In this document: one piece after another, positions 29,565-35,829 of the stretch
How positions within the stretch are numbered: the first letter of the stretch is position 1
Layout: every line of letters starts with the position of its first letter
Assembly (NCBI GenBank): GCA_002709395.1
Contig: PAQU01000050.1
Coordinates: 23,248 to 59,076, forward strand
Direction: 5' to 3'
Length of the DNA stretch: 35,829 nucleotides
From: Roseibacillus sp.
GTDB lineage: Bacteria; Verrucomicrobiota; Verrucomicrobiia; Verrucomicrobiales; Akkermansiaceae
Translations under genes and position numbers: made by a program
Notes under the pieces: generated by a model
Seen by the model: only the letters and a program-made list of their open reading frames with translations
Database searches by the model: none
What the model was told of the DNA's origin: nothing

Positions 29565-31088
29565 ATGGAAGAACGCAGGTACGTCGCTGTTATTGATTTT
29601 GGTTCGCAGTATACCCAGCTTATCGTGCGACGGGTCAGGGAGCTGGGATTTCTTGCCAAGCTTCATGCTCTTGAGGATTTTGACAGTCTTGAGGAACCAG
29701 GCGCGATTATTCTTTCGGGAGGTCCGCGGAGCACAAGTGAGGAGGGGGCGCCCGACATCGATTTCAGGCGCTTGCAGGAATATGGAGTTCCGGTATTGGG
29801 GATCTGTTATGGGATGCAGTTGCTTAACATCAAGTTTGGAGGAACTGTGGAAGCGAGTGACCGGCGGGAATACGGGCCCGCTACACTGAATCCTGAATGT
29901 AGGGAAGGGCTCTTTGAGGGAGTGTCGAAGGATTCGCAGGTGTGGATGAGTCATTCCGATACGGTGAATGAGCTGGCTGACGGATGCCGGGTAATTGCGC
30001 GTAATCAGGATGGCACCCCGGTAAGCCTGCAGTGGGGTGATTCCTTTTTCGGAATTCAATTTCATCCGGAAGTAACACATAGCCATGAAGGGCTTCAGGT
30101 TCTGAGAAACTTCCTGGACCAGGCCAAGGGGTTGCAGCAATTCCGTATTGAAGATTTCAAGCAGGAGCTTTTGGCGCAGATCCGGGAGAGGGTTGGGGAG
30201 AAGCAGGTTGTGTGTGGCGTGAGCGGAGGGGTCGACAGCACGGTTCTGGCGGTTCTTCTTAAGGAGTCGGGGATCAGGATGCGTGCTATTTTTGTTGATC
30301 ATGGACTCCTGCGAAAAGCCGAAGGGGATGAGGTGAGGGAGAACTTCCGCCGCATGGGGGTGGATATAGAGACCGTGGAGGCCTCAGAGCGTTTTCTGGG
30401 GGAGTTGGCTGGGGTGACCGATCCGGAACGAAAGCGAGAAATCATCGGCAACCTGTTTATTGAGGTCTTCTGGGATTCGGTAGGGGATGCGGATATGCTC
30501 GCACAGGGAACACTTTATCCTGACGTGATCGAGAGTGCCTCCAATGACAAGACCAAGGCCTCAAAGATCAAGACCCACCATAACAGAGTGGACAGGATTC
30601 TTGAACTGCAGGCAGAAGGGAAGGTGCTGGAGCCACTGGCCGAGTTGTTCAAGGATGAGGTCAGGGAGTTAGGCCTGTCACTGGGGATTGAACATGACAT
30701 CGTGCACCGGCACCCTTTCCCCGGACCCGGCCTGGCAGTCCGTTGTCCCGGTGAGGTGACCGTGGATCGACTTCGTATTATCCAGGAGTGCGATGCGATC
30801 TTTATTGGCTGCCTCAGATCTTACGGCTGGTATGACAGGGTCTGGCAGGCGTACGCGGCTCTGGTTCCCGTCAGGACGGTTGGAGTCAAGGGGGACGAAA
30901 GAAGTTATGAGTTTGCAGTAAGTCTGCGAGCAGTAGTGAGCGAAGATGCCATGACTGCAGACTGGGCTGAGTTGCCCTGCGAGATTCTGCGAGATTCCAG
31001 TAACCGGATCTTAAATGAGGTTCCAGGGGTTAATCGGGTGCTGTATGATGTCTCAACCAAGCCCCCTGCCAGTATCGAGTGGGAATAG
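29565..31088 (+). CDS. guaA: GMP synthase (glutamine-hydrolysing)
   Basis: GATase GICYGMQLL; VCGVSGGVDSTVLAVLL (PP-loop); GTLYPDVIESAS; HRHPFPGPGLAVRCPGEVT. Confidence 0.97.
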   Translation: MEERRYVAVIDFGSQYTQLIVRRVRELGFLAKLHALEDFDSLEEPGAIILSGGPRSTSEEGAPDIDFRRLQEYGVPVLGICYGMQLLNIKFGGTVEASDRREYGPATLNPECREGLFEGVSKDSQVWMSHSDTVNELADGCRVIARNQDGTPVSLQWGDSFFGIQFHPEVTHSHEGLQVLRNFLDQAKGLQQFRIEDFKQELLAQIRERVGEKQVVCGVSGGVDSTVLAVLLKESGIRMRAIFVDHGLLRKAEGDEVRENFRRMGVDIETVEASERFLGELAGVTDPERKREIIGNLFIEVFWDSVGDADMLAQGTLYPDVIESASNDKTKASKIKTHHNRVDRILELQAEGKVLEPLAELFKDEVRELGLSLGIEHDIVHRHPFPGPGLAVRCPGEVTVDRLRIIQECDAIFIGCLRSYGWYDRVWQAYAALVPVRTVGVKGDERSYEFAVSLRAVVSEDAMTADWAELPCEILRDSSNRILNEVPGVNRVLYDVSTKPPASIEWE

Positions 31089-31095
31089 AAACACG

Positions 31096-31129
31096 CCCCG
31101 AGCAGGAGAAACCTCGGGGAGAACCTGCT
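31096..31129. terminator. GC-rich hairpin between convergent guaA and mscS-like genes, with competing second pairing
   Basis: CCCCGAG (31096-31102)/CTCGGGG (31113-31119) perfect 7-bp stem; overlapping alternative AGCAGG (31101-31106)/CCTGCT (31124-31129). Confidence 0.45.
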
Positions 31130-31148
31130 GAAATTAAGTCTCCCGCGG

Positions 31149-32018
31149 TTACCCGTTTGCCGTGGTTTCGGGAATAACCTTTACGGGTATCTGCCCGAGG
31201 GCTTTGCCAGCAGCCAGAGTCATGTGTGGGAAGGGGATTTCGATATTTTCCTCATCGAAACGTTCCTTGAGTTCCCGGGGTAGAGTGTTGCGGAGAGTTC
31301 CGTAATCATCCTGAAGGCACCAGGCCCCAAGCATGAAATTCAGCGAAGAATCGCCGAATCCGGTAAATACGATGAGTGGATTGGGCTCATCAAGGCATTG
31401 TACGTTCTGTTCAGAGACGTCCTGAAGAACACTTAGAACGTGTCCGATGTTCTCGTCATAGGAGACGCCGATATCGAGGTTGAAACGCCGTATCGGATGA
31501 CGCGTGATATTGGTTACATTGGTTTTTACCAATGTTTCATTAGGGATGCGAACCGAGCGGTTGTCAAAGGTGCGAAGGGTGAGGGAAAGCAGGCCGATGG
31601 TATCGACGGTGCCGCTTATGCCGTCCACCTCAATCATGTCGCCAAGCTCAAACGGCCGCTCTCCAATGAGAAAGAACCCGCTGATAATATTGGAAAGAGA
31701 GGTCTGCGCAGCAAAGCCAATGGCAATGCCAGCAACTCCTGCAGCTCCAAGAATGGCGCCAAGATTGAGGCCCACCTGCCCGAGAGCGAGGATCCCCACA
31801 AAGGCAAATCCGACATAGCGGATGACCTTTTTCATGACCATTACCCCCTGGGGGCCGAGCCGGGGTCCGAAAAGGCGCAGGGAGAACCTGTTCAGGATTG
31901 AAATTACGATGATTCCGCCGAGCAGGATTGCCGCAGCACCCAGAACTTTCCAGAGAAGCTCTGATTTCAGGAAGTCAGAAAGCCAGGGAGGAGGAGCTGC
32001 CAGAAATAGTGCGTTCAC
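31149..32018 (-). CDS. Small-conductance mechanosensitive channel, MscS family
   Basis: FVGILALGQVGLNLGAILGAAGVAGIAIGFAAQTSLSNIISGFFLIGERPFELGDMIEVDGISGTVDTIGLLSLTLRTFDNRSVRIPNETLV. Confidence 0.95.
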   Translation of the reverse strand: MNALFLAAPPPWLSDFLKSELLWKVLGAAAILLGGIIVISILNRFSLRLFGPRLGPQGVMVMKKVIRYVGFAFVGILALGQVGLNLGAILGAAGVAGIAIGFAAQTSLSNIISGFFLIGERPFELGDMIEVDGISGTVDTIGLLSLTLRTFDNRSVRIPNETLVKTNVTNITRHPIRRFNLDIGVSYDENIGHVLSVLQDVSEQNVQCLDEPNPLIVFTGFGDSSLNFMLGAWCLQDDYGTLRNTLPRELKERFDEENIEIPFPHMTLAAGKALGQIPVKVIPETTANG

Positions 32019-32027
32019 GACAAGGAC

Positions 32028-32816
32028 TCAGTTAATCACGTCAATGACCGAGGCGAATGCCCGGCGAAGGGTGGAACGGTGTGTCTTTCCAGCGCGCGCG
32101 TGGGCAATTTCCCGTGCATCAGCAGCTGGGGGGAGGGGAGTGGGATTGTAGGTTATGTCGTTGCCGTGTTCGTCATCTTCCATGATGCGAATACTGCATG
32201 CGTTGGACCAGAGGCGACCCTCGTGTTCAAAGATGGAAAAATGTCCAAGATCCAGGAAGAGTCGCTCGAATTCGAAGGGTTCCTTGTTTTCGTTATGGAG
32301 GTCAACGGCGACAATGATGTCGTGTGCCAGCCAGTCTTCTGGATCAAATTGGCGCCGCGCGCGGGTTCGCAGGGAGTAGCATACCTCTCCCTCAGAGCGG
32401 TCTCCGTGCCAGGTTTTGCTAAGGGTTTCGGTAGAAATGGTGGTGAGCTTGTTCAGTTTTCCCCCACATTCGCCATGAACCTCAACGCTGGTCGGGATTC
32501 CTATGTAGAACAGAGCATTTCCTCCCGGTGCAATAGTGAGAGAAGAGTTTGGTTTTGCTATGATTGGTAGCTCGGGAAGAGAGGGAAGAAGGCGGACGAT
32601 CAAGTCCTCATCACTGCAGTCCCAGCGCTCCCATTCGAGTTCCGAAGGCAGGTCCTCCCGGATGCCTTTTTCTGGCAGGTCGGGAAAATCCTGCCCTTTC
32701 CAGTTGCTTACTCTCCACTCGTCATGGCGTCGGAGCAGGGCAAAGTGGATCGATCCGGCATCAGAACGAAACCAATTGTCCTGAGCGAGGTTCCGTTCAT
32801 CCCATGAGAGGTTCAC
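32028..32816 (-). CDS. Probable DUF432-type protein, encoded just upstream of the MscS gene
   Basis: Continuous 262-aa ORF 9 nt upstream of mscS on the same strand; soluble and beta-rich (SSLTIAPGGNALFYIGIPTSVEVHGECGGKLNKLTTISTETLSKTWHGDRSEGEVCYSLRTRARR). GTG start; start uncertain. Family assignment relies partly on the MscS neighbourhood. Confidence 0.6.
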   Translation of the reverse strand: MNLSWDERNLAQDNWFRSDAGSIHFALLRRHDEWRVSNWKGQDFPDLPEKGIREDLPSELEWERWDCSDEDLIVRLLPSLPELPIIAKPNSSLTIAPGGNALFYIGIPTSVEVHGECGGKLNKLTTISTETLSKTWHGDRSEGEVCYSLRTRARRQFDPEDWLAHDIIVAVDLHNENKEPFEFERLFLDLGHFSIFEHEGRLWSNACSIRIMEDDEHGNDITYNPTPLPPAADAREIAHARAGKTHRSTLRRAFASVIDVIN

Positions 32817-33037
32817 ATGGCCACGATGGAAACTGCTAGTGGCAAGTCAAGCGAGGCGGCAGATGGATGTGCTCGTGTTTGTGAATAGAATGTGAAAAGA
32901 AGTAATATGAGGGATAAACCATTGAGAATGGGTCCTGTCCAGAAGTTGAGAGGGAATGGTTGCAATGGAAAAGCACCCGGGAAGTCGGCTTAGCGTTGAC
33001 GCCTTCGCTCCATGGCGTCTAGGTGGTGGGAAGACTG

Positions 33038-34153
33038 ATGAATCCGAGTAGAACAGCATACGGAACCTGGAGTGGCGGACGCTACATGCACTTTGGCGAA
33101 ATGCTCGAGGAAGATCGCTACCAGAATTGTATCCGCCTCGCCTACGAAAGTGGGGTTCGGACGTTTGTAACAGCGGATGTTTATGGACAAGGGAAGGCCG
33201 ATAGGGCCCTCGGAGAGGCTCTCCAGGACTACCCCCGTGAGTCCTATTGCCTGGTGGGAACGATAGGGCATGATTTTTACAAGGGGACCCGTGCCGGTTC
33301 AGGAGGATACCCGCGCTTTACAGACTCGGATCTGCGAAGCCCTGCCGACTACCGGGACTTTCTGAGAATGGCCTGTGAGAAGTCACTCGCGAGCTGTGGG
33401 ACCAATTATTTCGATCTGCTTCTCCTGCATAACCCCGACGAGAAAGGCTACACGAGAGAGGAGGTTTGGCAGGGGATGAGCGGTCTCAAGGACGAAGGAA
33501 TGGTAAACCTGCTGGGAGTTGCACCAGGGCCTGCCAACGGTTTTACGTTGGATCTCATTCATGCCTTTGAGCGCTTTGGAGAGATAATCGACTGGGCGAT
33601 GATCATTCTCAATCCTTTGGAGCCCTGGCCAGGGCAGTCGGTGCTTCCAGCGGCGAAGAAGCATGAGGTGGAAATCCTGACAAGGGTAGTTGACTATGGA
33701 GGTCTTTTCCATGGAGACATGAAACCTGGTCATCAATTCAAGGCTGGTGACCATCGTTCCTACCGGCCGGAAGGATGGGTTGAGGCCGGACATGAGAGGA
33801 TCGAGAAAATGCAGGATGTCATCGACCGTCATGGATTAAGTCTGCTGCACTTTGCCTGTCTCTGGAACCTCTCACAGGAACCAGTAAAGAGTGTGGTGCC
33901 AACCTTTATTCAGGAAGCTGGAGAGTCTGCTCGCGCCATTGAGGATAAAATAAAGGAGTTTGGTTCGCTTCCGGAAATTGTTCTCAGTCCCGAGGATGTG
34001 GAGAGTGTAAGGCTCGCTGGAGACAATACCGGGTGTATGAAGCTCAAGGGGGCTAGTCAGCGTCATGAGTCGAGTGAACGTCCCGATGAATGGCCAATGC
34101 GCTCCGAATTGCTTGAGCTTGCCCAGCGCTATGAGTTGGGATCAGAGTGGTAG
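33038..34153 (+). CDS. Divergent aldo/keto reductase family protein
   Basis: RLAYESGVRTFVTADVYGQGKADRALGEAL, YFDLLLLHNPDEKGYTREEVWQGMSGLKDEGMVNLLGVA; ATG at 33038 preferred over the GTG at 33023. Confidence 0.85.
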   Translation: MNPSRTAYGTWSGGRYMHFGEMLEEDRYQNCIRLAYESGVRTFVTADVYGQGKADRALGEALQDYPRESYCLVGTIGHDFYKGTRAGSGGYPRFTDSDLRSPADYRDFLRMACEKSLASCGTNYFDLLLLHNPDEKGYTREEVWQGMSGLKDEGMVNLLGVAPGPANGFTLDLIHAFERFGEIIDWAMIILNPLEPWPGQSVLPAAKKHEVEILTRVVDYGGLFHGDMKPGHQFKAGDHRSYRPEGWVEAGHERIEKMQDVIDRHGLSLLHFACLWNLSQEPVKSVVPTFIQEAGESARAIEDKIKEFGSLPEIVLSPEDVESVRLAGDNTGCMKLKGASQRHESSERPDEWPMRSELLELAQRYELGSEW

Positions 34154-34173
34154 TATCCGGACAGGAGCGAATT

Positions 34174-34815
34174 ATGAAGTGTCCCCGATGCGTGCAGAGA
34201 GTCCATAAAAGGGCCAGGCAGTGCCCACATTGTGGATTCAGCATTTCAGATGTGGACCGCGTTTTCGGCGAGGATGATGTGAGGCTGAGAACCCTCACGG
34301 ATGCAGCAGGGGTTCTGCGCAAACGAGAGCGGTTGGCTTTGCGTCGCACCTTGCGGGACTTCCAGACAATCTTCCCGCAGCTTTTTTTTGGGGTTTATTT
34401 CGGGACTTTTCACGAGGTTTCGAGCTTGAGAGAGTTCGGATTCTGGTTGCTGAATAGGGGGGCGTTTGAGGATGTCGATGTTTCCCGTCCAAACGAGGGA
34501 GGAGTGCTTCTTAGCGTGGATGTCGGAGGAAAGGCGGCCGGGATTACCTATGGCTATGCCCTTCAGCCGTTCCTCTCTGATGAGACGACTTTCCGGGCGA
34601 TCTCAGCTGCGCACCCATATTTTATTGAGGGCCAATGGTTGAAAGCCAGTGAGATGGTTGTCAGTAAACTTGCGAAAGAACTCAGGAAACAGGCCCGGAA
34701 AGCTCGTCGGGATCCCGATGACTTTCAAGACGGGGTGAACACGGATGGCCCAGGTGATTTTTTGCAAAGAATCCGGGCAAGTCATCGAGGGGGGAGGAGA
34801 AGGACACAGGCATGA
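34174..34815 (+). CDS. Zinc-ribbon + TPM-domain protein
   Basis: MKCPRCVQRVHKRARQCPHCGFS (two CxxC); RERLALRRTLRDFQTIFPQLFFGVYFGTF...REFGFWLLNRGAF...GGVLLSVDVGGKAAGITYGYALQPFLSDE, TPM-like; SD-like AGGAG upstream. Confidence 0.75.
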   Translation: MKCPRCVQRVHKRARQCPHCGFSISDVDRVFGEDDVRLRTLTDAAGVLRKRERLALRRTLRDFQTIFPQLFFGVYFGTFHEVSSLREFGFWLLNRGAFEDVDVSRPNEGGVLLSVDVGGKAAGITYGYALQPFLSDETTFRAISAAHPYFIEGQWLKASEMVVSKLAKELRKQARKARRDPDDFQDGVNTDGPGDFLQRIRASHRGGRRRTQA

Positions 34816-35829
34816 GATTAAGGGATACGATATTGGCCATTCTTGGAATAGCCGTCATGGCTGCGGCGGGTCAGGATGCCCGTCTTTCTCTCCCCGGTCC
34901 GGAGGAGCAGCAGGCCAGTGAGTTGCGGCAGTCTGGTGATAAGGACTTGGATCAGGAAGAGGTCGTGCGCTCTCAGTTGCCTGCTCTACCGGTATGGAGT
35001 CCCAGTGACTATGAAAAGGTAAAGAGCGGAGAGATCGTGGCAGGGGAGAATTTTTTCAATCCACTCCCGGTTGACCCTGACGCAACGATCGAACCTCCGG
35101 TGGCAGATTTGCCGGAACCTGTAGAAGAGCCGCAAGAGCCGGAGAAAGACGAAACCACGATCTCGCCCGAAGATTTAGCGGCTTATTTCGCGGAAATCCC
35201 GAGCAATGAGCGGGGAGAGCAAGGTTTCTTGACTGATCCCCAGGAATTGCTCTCGCGACAGGAGTTCCGCGACCGACAAAGCTTTCTGGACTACCACTCC
35301 AGCGAGTCAAATATTGATATTTTTGTGTATCTATTTGATGATCGACAGGAGTTCCCAGCCGATATCAGTATCGGGACGGTCTACGAGGATTTGTTTTCCA
35401 TGCATGGCCCGGTGGCCCTGGTCTTCTATCACCTTGGAGCTCCCGACCGCTCTCAGTTGTTCATGAGTCCAGAGATCAGCGCGGTGATCTCTCAGGATCA
35501 GCAGGATCGAACCCTTCGCGCAGCAATAGTGGAGGCCTTGGAAAAGAGTGATGCAGCATATCAGTTGGACAACTTTCTGGTAGAACTTTCGACTCGCCTC
35601 TATTGGGTTGATCGGGAGCTAAGTCTTGTGGCGGTATCTAACGAGATCCAAGGGGTTGAGCAGAAAGATGGTGAGGTTGAAGTTAAGGGGCCCAGCGAGG
35701 CAGAAAGCCTTCGCCTTGTAATCAGAGCGACCCTTCTCCTTGGCAGTATTGCGTTCATTGGATTTGCAGGATGGGCTGGATGGATCTGGTGGCAGAATCG
35801 GAGAAGATACAGGTTTCCGGAAGTCGAGA
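34812..35829 (+). CDS. Secreted/membrane protein of unknown function, truncated by window end (absent from ORF track)
   Basis: ATG at 34812 overlaps the preceding stop (ATGA). Open to the window end: MRLRDTILAILGIAVMAAAGQDARLSLPGPEEQQASELRQ...SNIDIFVYLFDDRQEFPADISIGTVYEDLFSMHGPVALVFYHLGAPDRSQLFMSP...LRLVIRATLLLGSIAFIGFAGWAGWIWWQNRRRYRFPEVE. Confidence 0.8.
   Translation, partial: MRLRDTILAILGIAVMAAAGQDARLSLPGPEEQQASELRQSGDKDLDQEEVVRSQLPALPVWSPSDYEKVKSGEIVAGENFFNPLPVDPDATIEPPVADLPEPVEEPQEPEKDETTISPEDLAAYFAEIPSNERGEQGFLTDPQELLSRQEFRDRQSFLDYHSSESNIDIFVYLFDDRQEFPADISIGTVYEDLFSMHGPVALVFYHLGAPDRSQLFMSPEISAVISQDQQDRTLRAAIVEALEKSDAAYQLDNFLVELSTRLYWVDRELSLVAVSNEIQGVEQKDGEVEVKGPSEAESLRLVIRATLLLGSIAFIGFAGWAGWIWWQNRRRYRFPEVE

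Noticed and set aside
29529-30302. 257-aa minus-strand ORF over guaA
   Set aside because: Antisense to the conserved GATase and PP-loop region of guaA
1-35829. CRISPR array, tRNA/rRNA, transposon or prophage
   Set aside because: No regularly spaced repeats, cloverleaf-like sequences, transposase/integrase motifs or phage genes were recognised by eye; subtle cases could be missed without tools

Overview
This 35.8 kb window looks like a chromosomal segment from a Verrucomicrobia/Planctomycetes-type (PVC) bacterium. The lineage guess rests on DUF1549/DUF1553 + DUF1501 proteins, Planctomycete-type cytochrome-c domains, a TIGR02999-like ECF sigma factor and a Ser/Thr kinase with WD40 repeats. About 23 genes are supportable: the tail of a metal ABC permease, a SNF2 helicase, a cytochrome-c/LRR protein, an ECF sigma / DPxxAAxW-repeat membrane protein / WD40-kinase cluster, a HEXXH peptidase, two aldo-keto reductases, a ThuA-like protein, a four-gene MacB/Lol-like ABC + ZnuA-like operon, a giant WD40-DUF1549-DUF1553 protein with its DUF1501 partner, Mrp, RpoN, GuaB, GuaA, MscS + a probable DUF432 partner, and a zinc-ribbon TPM protein followed by a gene running off the window end. 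No tRNA, rRNA, CRISPR array, phage or transposase was seen. The best candidates for something under-described are (1) the ECF sigma / repeat protein / kinase cluster, (2) the FtsX-like ABC exporter cassette fused in an operon to a ZnuA-like lipoprotein and an uncharacterised membrane protein, and (3) the large insertion within the DUF1553 region of the giant cytochrome protein. All family names come from motif recognition by eye; no searches were run.
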